The notes beneath the pieces are model-generated. The model saw only the letters and a program-made list of their open reading frames with translations, did not search any database and had not been told where the DNA came from. Positions 52,290-60,314 of a DNA stretch of 64,000 nt are shown here, piece by piece (within the stretch, counting starts at the first letter, position 1; each line of letters begins with the position of its first letter). The DNA is from Ralstonia soli (lineage in GTDB: Bacteria > Pseudomonadota > Gammaproteobacteria > Burkholderiales > Burkholderiaceae), in NCBI RefSeq assembly GCF_023955655.1, contig NZ_JAMXHT010000008.1:1-64000 (forward strand), given 5' to 3'. Both the position numbers and the translations under genes were made by a program.

Positions 52290-54230
52290 TTAGCTTTCGT
52301 GGCGGATGCCGGCACGCGCCGGGCAGTCGATCGGCGTGCCCGGTTCGCCACCGTCGACCTCATTGGCAAGGTCGGCGTCGGGCTGGGCGCCTTCCACTTC
52401 GCTGTGAACGTCGCCCTCGCCCCATGGCATGCCGGACTCGCGCAGGCGCTTGCGCTGCGTGCGGTCGCGTTGGAACATCTCGGCCAGCTCGTCGCGGCCC
52501 TGCTGCGCCAGCGAGACGAGTTTCTTCTGGTCACGGTAGACCGGGTAGACCTGGTCCATCGAATTGAGCGTGTGGCGGCGGAACGTCTGCGCGATGCGGT
52601 GCGCCTCGTACGGGGCCTTGCCCAGGCCTTCCAGCACGCGGCGTGCAAGCATGAGCGAGCCCTCGAACATCTCGCGCTCGATCACCTCCACGCCGCGATC
52701 ACGCAGCTGGTATACGTGCGACACGTTGCGCGCCCGCACGTACAGCGTCAGGTGCGGAAAGCGCTCGCGCACGCGGTCGACCACTTCCAGGCTGGTTTCC
52801 ATGTCGTCAATGGCGACGACCATCATGCGGGCCTTGTCCGCGCCGGCGGTCTCCAGCAGGTCCATGCGCGTGGCGTCGCCGTAGAACACCTTGAAGCCGA
52901 AGCGGCGCAGCATGTCGATCTGGTCGGGGTCGTGGTCGAGCACGGTGGCGCTGTAGCCCTGGCTGTAGAGCATGCGGCCGACGATCTGCCCGAAGCGGCC
53001 GAAGCCGGCGATGATGACCTCGTTCTCCTGCGGCTCAATGGTGTCGGGGGCGCGCTTCTTGCCCGCCATCAGGCGCGGCAGCAGCAGCTTGTCGCGCACG
53101 ATCAGGAGCAGCGGCGTGGTCGCCATCGACAACGCCACGACAAGGTTGAGCACGGCAGCCGTTTCCGCGCCGAGCACGTTGCCCGCCACACCGGGGCCGA
53201 ACACCACGAACGCAAACTCACCGCCTTGCGAGAGCAGAAACGCAAACAGCCAGACCTGCCCGGTCGCAATGCCAAATCGCTTGGCCAGCAGGCGCAGCGC
53301 GCCGATCTTCACCACTAGAAACACCACCACCAGCCCAAACACGGCCAGCGGCTGGCGCAACAGCACGCCAAAGTCGATCGACATGCCGACCGCGAGGAAG
53401 AACAAACCCAGCAACAGCCCCTTGAACGGCTCGATGTCGGTTTCCAACGCGTGCCGGTATTCGGAATCCGCCAGCAGCACACCGGCAATGAACGCGCCCA
53501 GCGCCATCGACAGGCCCACGCTGTGCATCAGCAGCGCGATGCCCACCACCAGCAGCAGCGAGAACGAGGTGAACATCTCGCGCATGTTGGTGCGGGCGAT
53601 GGCGCGCAGCACTGGCCGCAGCAACGTGCGCCCGCCAAAAATGACCGCCGCCACCACACCCACCGCCTTGAGCGCCGCGACCCAATGGCCGGTGGCTGCG
53701 GCATCGCTGGGTTCGGGCGCCAGCAGCGGCAGCAGCGCGATCATCGGAATGGCTGCAATGTCCTGGAACAGCAGGATGCCGAAGCTGGCCGTGCCTGCCG
53801 GGGTACGCATCAGGTTGCGCTCCGAGAGCGTGGCCAGCGCAATCGCGGTGGACGACAACGCCAGCCCCAGCCCCGCCACCACCGCCGCGCGCCACGGGTG
53901 GCCGACTGCCATCACCGCCAGCCCGACGGCCAGCGCGCACGCCGCGAGTTGCAGCCCGCCGTAACCGAAGATGCTGCGCCGCAGCGACCACAGCCGCGCC
54001 GGCTCCAGTTCCAGCCCGATCACGAACATCATCAGCACGACCCCAAACTCCGAAAAATCCAGGATCGACTGCACATTGGTGATGAGCCGCAGCCCCCACG
54101 GCCCGACGATCACGCCGGCCAGCAGGTAGCCGAGCACCGAGCCCAGCCCCAGCCGGCGCGCCAACGGCACCGCCGCCACGGCCGCAGCCAGGTAGATGAC
54201 GAAATTGACGAGCAGGTCGTGCGATTGCAT
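52290..54230 (-). CDS. KefC-type monovalent cation:proton antiporter (CPA2)
   Basis: A 646-residue CPA2 protein. The N-terminal 390 residues form about twelve or thirteen membrane helices, with the family signature VLGYLLAGVIVGPWGLRLI and the antiporter region SSTAIALATLSERNLMRTPAGTA. An RCK_N domain follows (IAGFGRFGQIVGRMLYSQGY, then VLDHDPDQIDMLRRFGFKVF) and a charged C-terminal tail. KefC/KefB export K+ in exchange for H+ and are gated by glutathione adducts in E. coli. The adjacent small flavoprotein gene encodes the expected activator. It is probably co-transcribed with it (30 bp gap). Confidence 0.93.
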   Translation of the reverse strand: MQSHDLLVNFVIYLAAAVAAVPLARRLGLGSVLGYLLAGVIVGPWGLRLITNVQSILDFSEFGVVLMMFVIGLELEPARLWSLRRSIFGYGGLQLAACALAVGLAVMAVGHPWRAAVVAGLGLALSSTAIALATLSERNLMRTPAGTASFGILLFQDIAAIPMIALLPLLAPEPSDAAATGHWVAALKAVGVVAAVIFGGRTLLRPVLRAIARTNMREMFTSFSLLLVVGIALLMHSVGLSMALGAFIAGVLLADSEYRHALETDIEPFKGLLLGLFFLAVGMSIDFGVLLRQPLAVFGLVVVFLVVKIGALRLLAKRFGIATGQVWLFAFLLSQGGEFAFVVFGPGVAGNVLGAETAAVLNLVVALSMATTPLLLIVRDKLLLPRLMAGKKRAPDTIEPQENEVIIAGFGRFGQIVGRMLYSQGYSATVLDHDPDQIDMLRRFGFKVFYGDATRMDLLETAGADKARMMVVAIDDMETSLEVVDRVRERFPHLTLYVRARNVSHVYQLRDRGVEVIEREMFEGSLMLARRVLEGLGKAPYEAHRIAQTFRRHTLNSMDQVYPVYRDQKKLVSLAQQGRDELAEMFQRDRTQRKRLRESGMPWGEGDVHSEVEGAQPDADLANEVDGGEPGTPIDCPARAGIRHES

Positions 54231-54260
54231 GGGCGACGGAGAAACAGGAAATCGGGAATG

Positions 54261-54818
54261 TCAGGCGACGGAATCCGCGTCGGTCGGCAGCCAGGGCTGA
54301 AGCGCCGCGCGCACCTGCGCGATGTGGGCTGCGATCAGCTCGGGCGTGGCGTCGTCGGCGTCGTGCAGCACATGGGGCGGCTGCCACTGCATGCCGCACA
54401 ACGCGGCGGTCTGCTCCAGCGGCAGCAGAAACATGTCGAGCGTGTGGCCGTGTATGCCGTCCTGGCTGTAAGCGTGCTCGCGCCCGCCCGCCGTGGCCAG
54501 CACCATCATGTGCTTGCCGCGCAGCGCCGTGCCGCCCGGCCCGTAAGCCCAGCCCATCTCGAGCACCACGTCCAGCCACTCCTTGAGCAGCGACGGCGTG
54601 GCGTACCACTGCACCGGAAACTGGAAGATGACCAACTCGGCGGCCTCCACAGCTTCCTGCTCGAGGCGCACGTCGATGTCGAAATCGGGGTAATGCCAGT
54701 AGAGGTCGTGCATGGCCACGCCGGGCAGGCTGGCCAGCGCACGGGCGAGCGGCTTGTTGGCGCGCGAACGGCGCGGCGCAGGATGCGCGTAGATCACAAG
54801 AATGCGCGAGGGCTGCAT
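54261..54818 (-). CDS. KefF/KefG-type NAD(P)H-dependent flavoprotein
   Basis: A 185-residue flavodoxin-like oxidoreductase, the ancillary subunit needed for full activity of Kef potassium channels. It begins RILVIYAHPAPRRSRANKPL, then has the family motifs FDIDVRLEQEAVEAAELVIF, QFPVQWYATPSLLKEWLDVV and GGREHAYSQDGIHGHTLDMF. FMN binding and quinone reduction are known for E. coli KefF/KefG. Which one it resembles more cannot be decided, so the symbol is blank. Its stop lies 30 bp before the KefC-type gene start on the same strand. Confidence 0.88.
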   Translation of the reverse strand: MQPSRILVIYAHPAPRRSRANKPLARALASLPGVAMHDLYWHYPDFDIDVRLEQEAVEAAELVIFQFPVQWYATPSLLKEWLDVVLEMGWAYGPGGTALRGKHMMVLATAGGREHAYSQDGIHGHTLDMFLLPLEQTAALCGMQWQPPHVLHDADDATPELIAAHIAQVRAALQPWLPTDADSVA

Positions 54819-55230
54819 GGACGAGAAAGGGAAAATCAGGAGGCGGAGGCGTCTTGAACGCGCATCTTCGCACGGCTATTGTGAAGCGGCGTCGGGGAAC
54901 GGGGGTGCGGCGGACAGCCGGTGAAACAAAACGGCGGCGCAAAAAAAGCGCTCGACCGGACACTTTTGCGCAGCGCAGCATCGCGCGTTGTTGACACGCC
55001 ACAACCTTTGAAGTCCCGCTCGGCTGCGCTAAATCAATGATTTGTCGGCAAATCCTGTGGGAAGGCTGACGCGAATCTTACGGGAAATCCCTGATTGCAC
55101 TACAATGGCATGATGCATTGCACAACACTCAGTTGCACCCGGCTGAGTGCCCCGGAAGCGCCATCCGCGCCTCCGACTCATCACCTCGCCGCCCTCCATT
55201 GATGGGCGCAAACAGAACAGGAACTTTGTC
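54819..55230. other. Intergenic region with palindromes and the GNAT promoter
   Basis: About 410 bp without a credible gene. Two overlapping palindromes stand out: AAATCA-A-TGATTT (55031-55043) and GATTTG-TCGG-CAAATC (55039-55054). TTACGG (55078-55083) and TACAAT (55101-55106) are 17 bp apart and form a good sigma70 promoter for the next gene. The palindromes lie about 25-45 bp upstream of the -35 element, where an activator or repressor could act. Confidence 0.55.
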
Positions 55231-55926
55231 GTGAACCCGCTCGAACTGAGCAAGGCCATCGGCGTCGTCACCCAGGGCGACATCGACAAGACGGAAGCGG
55301 CGCAAGGCGCGCCGCGCTCCACCGTGCTGGTGCGTGAACTTGCCGCGCACCATCGCTCGCGCCTGCTCAAACATCTGCTGGCCCTCGGCCAGGAAGACCG
55401 CCTGCTGCGCTTCGGCCAGGTGGTGGGCGATCACGTCATTGAAGCGTACGTCGACAGCATCGACTTCGACCACGACAAGGTCTTCGGCGTCTACAACGAT
55501 CGCCTGGAGCTGGTTGGCGTGGGCCACCTCGCCTATTTGCGCGACAACCCGCAGGGGCGCGTGGCGGAGTTCGGCGTGTCGGTGTCGGAATCCGCGCGCG
55601 GCAAGGGCGTGGGCAGTGCGCTGTTCCAGCGTGCCGCCATCCACGGCCGCAACACCAAGGTACGCACGCTGTACATGCACTGCCTGTCGCGCAACGCGGC
55701 CATGATGCACATCGCCAAGAAGGCTGGCATGCGCGTGCAGTACGCCTACGGCGAGGCCGATGCCTATCTGGAACTGCCGCCCGCCGACACGATGAGCGTG
55801 CTGTCGGAAGCCATCGATGAGCAGGTCGCCGATCTGGATTACCTGCTCAAGCGCAACCTGCGCGACGCGCGCCGCTTCGGCCAGCGCTTCTGGCGCTCAC
55901 TGGTGCCGCACAAGCGCACGGTCTGA
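55231..55926 (+). CDS. GNAT-family N-acetyltransferase
   Basis: A 231-residue protein with a GNAT domain (LLRFGQVVGDHVIEAYVDSI, then AEFGVSVSESARGKGVGSAL as the acetyl-CoA loop and NAAMMHIAKKAGM as the later helix). The C-terminal helical tail after residue 180 is unusual and of unknown role. The acceptor is unknown. I chose the GTG at 55231, which has AGGA eight bases upstream; a longer frame from 55147 is open but its extra residues are low-complexity. It has its own promoter and is followed by a terminator. Confidence 0.85.
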   Translation: MNPLELSKAIGVVTQGDIDKTEAAQGAPRSTVLVRELAAHHRSRLLKHLLALGQEDRLLRFGQVVGDHVIEAYVDSIDFDHDKVFGVYNDRLELVGVGHLAYLRDNPQGRVAEFGVSVSESARGKGVGSALFQRAAIHGRNTKVRTLYMHCLSRNAAMMHIAKKAGMRVQYAYGEADAYLELPPADTMSVLSEAIDEQVADLDYLLKRNLRDARRFGQRFWRSLVPHKRTV

Positions 55927-55950
55927 TCTCCGATCGCACCGCACTCAGCA

Positions 55951-55975
55951 AACGCCCGGTTCTGCCGGGCGTTTT
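55951..55975. terminator. Rho-independent terminator between GNAT and marR-type genes
   Basis: AACGCCCGG and CCGGGCGTT pair around a five-base loop, followed by four T. It serves the convergent pair. Confidence 0.85.
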
Positions 55976-55992
55976 GCATTGGGTGCTCCCAT

Positions 55993-56451
55993 TCAGCGCG
56001 CCGGCTGGTCTTCCTGAGCATCCCCCACGTTGGCCGACATCCGCTGCAACACGGCGCGAAACACATCCAGATCGGCCTCGTCGATGCCGTCACGCAGGCG
56101 CGCGTCGTACGCCATCGCGGCTTGGCGCAGCTTGAAGAACAGCGCACGGCCCGCGTCTGTGAGGGCCACCTGGTGCACACGGCGGTTGTCCGGCAACGGG
56201 CTGCGGATCAGCAAGCCGTCTTTCTCCATGCCGTTCAAATGGTGGGTGAGCGTGGGCCCCTGCACGCCCACCGTGGCGGCAAGTTCGGCCTGAGTGCCGT
56301 GCCCGCCCTGCATCAGCGCCTTCAGGATCAGCCACATCGGCAATGAGCCGCCCCGCTCCTGCAGGGCGGCGTCAAACGCGCGCGCGGTGGTTTTCGCGGT
56401 CTGGGCGAGGAGGAATCCCACAGGCATGCCATGGGCTTGCATTGGCTTCAT
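55993..56451 (-). CDS. MarR-family transcriptional regulator
   Basis: A 152-residue winged-helix regulator. The DNA-binding region has GHGTQAELAATVGVQGPTLT, HHLNGMEKDGLLIRSP and the wing LPDNRRVHQVALTDAGRALF. Such proteins are usually dimeric repressors released by phenolic or other small ligands, and they often control a divergent gene. A perfect palindrome lies between this gene and the membrane-protein gene at 56557. The ligand is unknown. GlyGly-rich start and typical length support the ATG at 56451. Confidence 0.93.
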   Translation of the reverse strand: MKPMQAHGMPVGFLLAQTAKTTARAFDAALQERGGSLPMWLILKALMQGGHGTQAELAATVGVQGPTLTHHLNGMEKDGLLIRSPLPDNRRVHQVALTDAGRALFFKLRQAAMAYDARLRDGIDEADLDVFRAVLQRMSANVGDAQEDQPAR

Positions 56452-56455
56452 GTTG

Positions 56456-56483
56456 ATCTATGATAGATATCGAATTATTCGAT
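56456..56483. promoter_or_regulatory. Candidate MarR operator, two palindromes
   Basis: ATCGAAT-T-ATTCGAT (56469-56483) is a perfect 15-bp palindrome, nearly perfect out to 20 bp. ATCTAT-G-ATAGAT (56456-56468) is a second one, touching it. Both lie between the divergent marR-type gene and the gene at 56557 and resemble known MarR-family sites. Confidence 0.7.
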
Positions 56484-56556
56484 GTCGAAGTGTTGTGCGA
56501 CCGCATCCGGTCGCACATCGGTTCAATTCACCCTGCTGCTCAAACCAGGAGTCACC

Positions 56557-56910
56557 ATGCAACTCGGATGGATTCTGCTGATCGCGCTTCACGCCATGGC
56601 CACGGTGTTCTGGACCGGGTCCACCTTCATGCTCGCCCGCACCGGGGGCGCCAATGCGGATGTCATGTTCCGCCCGCAGATGGGCGCGGCAACCGTGGCG
56701 GTGCTCACCGGGCTTGGGCTCGGGGGCCTTGTCCACGCCGGGCTGCTCGGCTGGCCGCGCACGGTGCTGATGCTCGGTGCGCTGGCCGGCATCGCGGCGG
56801 CGGGCGTGCAAGGCGCACTGCGCAAGCGGCCAGCGCTGGCGCATCGCGTTGCGGCCCCGCTGCTGGCCGTGGCGCTGGTGTGCATGGTCATTGCCCGCTA
56901 TGTCGGTTGA
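56557..56910 (+). CDS. Small integral membrane protein
   Basis: A 117-residue protein with about four membrane helices: WILLIALHAMATVFW, AATVAVLTGLGLGGLVHAG, TVLMLGALAGIAAAGV and a last one near AAPLLAVALVCMVIA. No family can be named. AGGAG seven bases before the ATG supports the start. It is divergent from the marR-type gene and 21 bp upstream of the VOC gene, so the two may form one MarR-controlled unit. Confidence 0.78.
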   Translation: MQLGWILLIALHAMATVFWTGSTFMLARTGGANADVMFRPQMGAATVAVLTGLGLGGLVHAGLLGWPRTVLMLGALAGIAAAGVQGALRKRPALAHRVAAPLLAVALVCMVIARYVG

Positions 56911-56931
56911 GTCGGCGGAAGGAGGCTTGAC

Positions 56932-57312
56932 ATGATTGTGCTTGATCACACCATCCTGCGGGTGCGCGACGCAGCCCGTTCGGTCGCGTTCTATACCCAG
57001 GTGCTCGGCTTTGCGCACGAGGGGCGGATGGGCCCGTTCGACGTCGTGCGCGTGAACGACACCTTCACCCTCGACCTGCGCCAGGCCGACGAACTGCACA
57101 GCGAGCACTTCGCCTTCAGCCTGGACCGCACGTCGTTCGATGCCGTCCACGCGCGGCTGGTGGAGCGCGGCATCACCTACGGCGGCTCGCCGTTCGAGCG
57201 GCAAAACGGCCAGGTCGGACAGAGCTACGGCGCACGTGGCCTGGCGGCGGCCATCTACTTCAATGATCCCGACGGGCACGCGCTGGAGATCCGCGCCTAT
57301 CCGCAGGCTTAG
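56932..57312 (+). CDS. VOC (glyoxalase/dioxygenase) superfamily protein
   Basis: A 126-residue single-domain VOC protein. The start VLDHTILRVRDAARSVAFY with TQVLGFAHEG and the end AAAIYFNDPDGHALEIRAYP give the paired beta-alpha-beta pattern and candidate metal ligands (His and Glu). Substrate is unknown; relatives include glyoxalases, extradiol dioxygenases and fosfomycin-resistance proteins. It follows the small membrane protein by 21 bp and shares its likely MarR control. Confidence 0.87.
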   Translation: MIVLDHTILRVRDAARSVAFYTQVLGFAHEGRMGPFDVVRVNDTFTLDLRQADELHSEHFAFSLDRTSFDAVHARLVERGITYGGSPFERQNGQVGQSYGARGLAAAIYFNDPDGHALEIRAYPQA

Positions 57313-57437
57313 AGCAATTGCCTGCTTGTCAGCCGCATGGGGGCCTTCCCTACGATGATGGCAAGGCACCTCTCGCCTTTCAGGGGCGGCCCTCTACGTC
57401 GCCCGCGAGCCCGTGCCGAGGCAAGAAGGAGACGAAG

Positions 57438-57929
57438 ATGAAGATACCCTCTGCACACTGGCCGCTGCTAACGGCCGCCGTCTTGCTCTGCGCCGGCGCG
57501 CTGCCCGCCGCTGCCCAGGACGCCGCCATGGGCGAGATGATGATGATGAATCCGGCAGGCCTGAAATGGGTCGACGGCCCGCCGACGATGCCCAAGGGCC
57601 TCAAGCTGGCCGTACTGTATGGCGACCCCGGCAAGGACGGCCCCTACGTCATCCGCATGAAAGCGCCGGGCGGCTACAAGGTGCCCCCGCACTGGCACAC
57701 GCAAACGGAGAACCTCACAGTGATCTCCGGCACGCTCTATCTGGGCGGCGGCGACACGATGGACATGGGCGCAGCGCATGCGCTCAAGGCCGGGGGCTTC
57801 CATAACCTGCCGGGCGGCGTGCACCACTACGCCTTCACGAAGAACGCAACGGTGGTGCAGATTCACGGCACCGGGCCGCTGGACATCAAGTACGTCAATC
57901 CGCAGGACGATCCGTCGCCCAAGCAATAA
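57438..57929 (+). CDS. Exported cupin-domain protein
   Basis: A 163-residue protein with a signal peptide (LLTAAVLLCAGALPAAAQ) and one cupin barrel. The two cupin motifs are HWHTQTENLTVISGTLYLG (with the metal-binding histidines and Glu) and FHNLPGGVHHYAFTKNATV. Exported cupins of this type are common in proteobacteria; role unknown. AGAAGGAGACGAAG precedes the ATG at 57438. About 125 bp separate it from the VOC gene, so it probably has its own promoter. Confidence 0.85.
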   Translation: MKIPSAHWPLLTAAVLLCAGALPAAAQDAAMGEMMMMNPAGLKWVDGPPTMPKGLKLAVLYGDPGKDGPYVIRMKAPGGYKVPPHWHTQTENLTVISGTLYLGGGDTMDMGAAHALKAGGFHNLPGGVHHYAFTKNATVVQIHGTGPLDIKYVNPQDDPSPKQ

Positions 57930-58027
57930 GCAACGCCCACCGCCGAAAGAGAGGGCTTTCGGCGGCGCAACCATTGCGACGCGGTACAGTGGCTCCGATC
58001 AAACACCCGAGCCCCGCATCGACTGCC

Positions 58028-58414
58028 ATGACCGACGACGAACGCGCCATCCGCGCCGTAGTAGACACCTGGCTCGCCGCCAGCAAAGCCGGCGATCTGC
58101 CCACCGTGTTGAGCCTCATGACCGACGATGCGCTCTTCATGACACCCGGCCAGCCACCCTTCGGCAAGGAAGCCTTCGCGGCCATGTCTGGCGCCATGAA
58201 AGACGTGCGCGTGGAAGGCACGAGCGATATTCAGGAGGTGCAGGTGTTTGGCGACGTGGCGTATCTGCGCAACTTCCTGCGCATCAAGATGACGATACCG
58301 GATGGGAAGACGGCATCGCGGTCCGGATACACGCTGACGATTCTGCGGAAAGGGGCAGATGGGAAGTGGCGGCTTTCGCGGGATGCGAATTTGGTGATGG
58401 CGGATACCGCCTGA
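58028..58414 (+). CDS. SgcJ/EcaC-type NTF2-like protein
   Basis: A 128-residue protein of the SgcJ/EcaC subfamily of NTF2-like folds, with AIRAVVDTWLAASKAGDLPT at the N-terminus, LMTDDALFMTPGQPPFGKEA in the first strand region and YTLTILRKGADGKWRLSRD near the end. Such proteins bind small molecules and may be isomerases or detoxification proteins. The ATG at 58028 gives the family-standard start. It lies 15 bp before the convergent lrp-type gene end. Confidence 0.83.
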   Translation: MTDDERAIRAVVDTWLAASKAGDLPTVLSLMTDDALFMTPGQPPFGKEAFAAMSGAMKDVRVEGTSDIQEVQVFGDVAYLRNFLRIKMTIPDGKTASRSGYTLTILRKGADGKWRLSRDANLVMADTA

Positions 58415-58429
58415 TACAGGCACGGTCCC

Positions 58430-58918
58430 TCAAACCACCACCGGTAACGCCGTCGTATCCTTAATCCGCTCCAGCGCAAAGCTGCTCTTCACATCGATCA
58501 CCGCCGGGTGCGCGAGCAGCTGGTCACGGATGAAGCGCGCGAAGTGCTCCATGTCCTCCACGAACACCTTGAGCAGGTAGTCCATCTCGCCGGTCATGGC
58601 GTAGCAGGTGACCACCTCGGGCCACGTCGCCACAGCAGCGCGAAAGATGTCGGACGGCCCCTTGCCCTTGGGCGCCCCACCCTGCTTCTCCAGCCGCACA
58701 TTGATGTACGCCGACAGCCCCAGGCCGATCTTGCCCGGGTCGAGCAGCGCGGCGTACTGGCGGATCACGCCGCTCTCTTCCAGACGGCGGATGCGTCGCA
58801 GACACGGGCTGGGCGACAGGTTCACCCGTTCGGCGACTTCCAGGTTGGTGAGGCGGCCGTTGTTCTGGAGGACTTCCAGGATCTTGCGGTCGATCTTGTC
58901 GAGCTCCACTTTATTCAT
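58430..58918 (-). CDS. Lrp/AsnC-family transcriptional regulator
   Basis: A 162-residue regulator. The helix-turn-helix has LDKIDRKILEVLQNNGRLTN and VNLSPSPCLRRIRRLEESGV. The RAM effector domain has PEVVTCYAMTGEMDYLLKVF. Lrp-type proteins form octamers and sense amino acids, so tyrosine or phenylalanine would fit the divergent hppD gene. GGAG precedes the ATG at 58918; a longer frame starting at 58936 is less likely. Autoregulation and control of hppD are inferred from the shared palindromes. Confidence 0.92.
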   Translation of the reverse strand: MNKVELDKIDRKILEVLQNNGRLTNLEVAERVNLSPSPCLRRIRRLEESGVIRQYAALLDPGKIGLGLSAYINVRLEKQGGAPKGKGPSDIFRAAVATWPEVVTCYAMTGEMDYLLKVFVEDMEHFARFIRDQLLAHPAVIDVKSSFALERIKDTTALPVVV

Positions 58919-58952
58919 TTTGTTGCTCCGCACCAATTAATTCGGCAATTTT

Positions 58953-58997
58953 CTTGCGCAAATTTAGCAAGCCGGGCACAACTTCGCAATTTTTGCG
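58953..58997. promoter_or_regulatory. Palindromes between lrp-type gene and hppD
   Basis: CTTGC-N9-GCAAG (58953-58971) and CGCAA-TTT-TTGCG (58985-58997) are inverted repeats with AT-rich centres, the form expected of Lrp/AsnC sites. The second covers the -35 position of a promoter whose -10 would be TACACT at 59012-59017. Binding is inferred. Confidence 0.55.
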
Positions 58998-59085
58998 TGA
59001 ATCGACACTCCTACACTGCGAGCATCATCAAAGACCTGAGCGCCCTCCTTTGCACTGAAGGCGCGCGCCCCACAGGAGACTCACC

Positions 59086-60192
59086 ATGCAATTCACGCCT
59101 TGGGAAAACCCGATGGGCACCGCCGGCTTCGAGTTCATCGAATACGCCGCACCGGACCCCGTTGCCATGGGCAAGCTGTTCGAGAACATGGGCTTCACCG
59201 CCATTGCCAAGCACCGCCACAAGAACGTGACGCTGTATCGCCAGGGCGAGATCAACTTCATCATCAACGCCGAGCCCGATTCGTTCGCGCAGCGCTTTGC
59301 ACGTCTGCATGGGCCGTCGATCTGCGCGATTGCGTTCCGCGTGCAGGATGCCGCGTTCGCCTACAAGCGCGCGCTGGAGCTGGGCGCCTGGGGCTTCGAC
59401 ACCCACAGCGGCCCGATGGAGCTGAACATCCCGGCCATCAAGGGCATCGGCGATTCGCTGATCTACCTGGTCGACCGCTGGGCCGGCAAGAACGGCGCCA
59501 AACCGGGCGACATCGGCAACATCAGCATCTACGACGTGGATTTCGTGCCCATCGCGGGCGCCAACCCCAACCCCACCGGGCACGGCCTGACCTACATCGA
59601 CCACCTGACGCACAACGTCTACCGTGGCCGCATGAAGGAATGGGCCGAGTTTTACGAACGCTTCTTCAACTTCCGTGAGGTGCGCTACTTCGACATCGAA
59701 GGCCAGGTCACAGGCGTGAAGAGCAAGGCGATGACGAGCCCATGCGGCAACATCCGCATCCCCATCAACGAGGAAGGGACGGAGAAAGCCGGCCAGATCC
59801 AGGAGTACCTGGACATGTACCACGGCGAGGGCATCCAGCACATCGCGCTCGGTTCGACCAACCTGTACAAGACGGTGGACGCACTGCGCGCCAACGGCAT
59901 CACGCTGCTCGACACCATCGACACGTATTACGAACTGGTCGACAAGCGCATCCCAGGCCATGGCGAAGACGTGGCGGAATTGAAGAAGCGCAAGATCCTG
60001 ATCGACGGTGCCCCGGGTGATCTGCTGCTGCAGATCTTCTCGGAAAACCAACTCGGCCCGATCTTCTTCGAGTTCATCCAGCGCAAGGGCAACCAAGGTT
60101 TTGGCGAGGGCAACTTCAAGGCGCTGTTCGAGTCGATCGAGCTCGACCAGATGCGCCGCGGCGTGCTCAAGGCCGACGATCAGCCAGCCTGA
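59086..60192 (+). CDS. hppD: 4-hydroxyphenylpyruvate dioxygenase
   Basis: HppD converts 4-hydroxyphenylpyruvate to homogentisate in tyrosine and phenylalanine breakdown, using Fe(II) and O2. The 368-residue length is normal. The three iron ligands are visible: His173 in [13 protein letters not shown], His252 in [16 protein letters not shown] and Glu329 in [21 protein letters not shown]-terminal [18 protein letters not shown] is typical. No homogentisate dioxygenase gene is adjacent. It is divergent from an Lrp-type regulator, which probably controls it. A strong terminator follows. Confidence 0.97.
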   Translation: MQFTPWENPMGTAGFEFIEYAAPDPVAMGKLFENMGFTAIAKHRHKNVTLYRQGEINFIINAEPDSFAQRFARLHGPSICAIAFRVQDAAFAYKRALELGAWGFDTHSGPMELNIPAIKGIGDSLIYLVDRWAGKNGAKPGDIGNISIYDVDFVPIAGANPNPTGHGLTYIDHLTHNVYRGRMKEWAEFYERFFNFREVRYFDIEGQVTGVKSKAMTSPCGNIRIPINEEGTEKAGQIQEYLDMYHGEGIQHIALGSTNLYKTVDALRANGITLLDTIDTYYELVDKRIPGHGEDVAELKKRKILIDGAPGDLLLQIFSENQLGPIFFEFIQRKGNQGFGEGNFKALFESIELDQMRRGVLKADDQPA

Positions 60193-60222
60193 AGACCCTC
60201 AAACTTCAGGCAAGCTGTACCC

Positions 60223-60259
60223 ACACCCCGGTGGTTCGCCATCGGGGTGTTTTTTTTTG
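60223..60259 (+). terminator. Rho-independent terminator after hppD
   Basis: A 12-bp stem (ACACCCCGGTGG with CCATCGGGGTGT, one G-T pair) closes a TTCG tetraloop and is followed by at least eight T. It is one of the strongest terminators in the window. Confidence 0.95.
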
Positions 60260-60266
60260 CGCGCAT

Positions 60267-60290
60267 GAAAAACGGCGCCCGAAGGCGCCG
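60267..60290. terminator. Rho-independent terminator after the EF-hand gene
   Basis: CGGCGCC and GGCGCCG pair around a CGAA loop; on the minus strand the stem is followed by a run of T. It terminates the leftward EF-hand gene. Confidence 0.85.
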
Positions 60291-60314
60291 CTTGCTGACT
60301 GCAGATGGGAGCGA

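Noticed and set aside
53451-54857. 468-codon plus-strand frame opposite the Kef genes
   Set aside because: Arg/Gln/His-rich shadow of two well-supported minus-strand genes.
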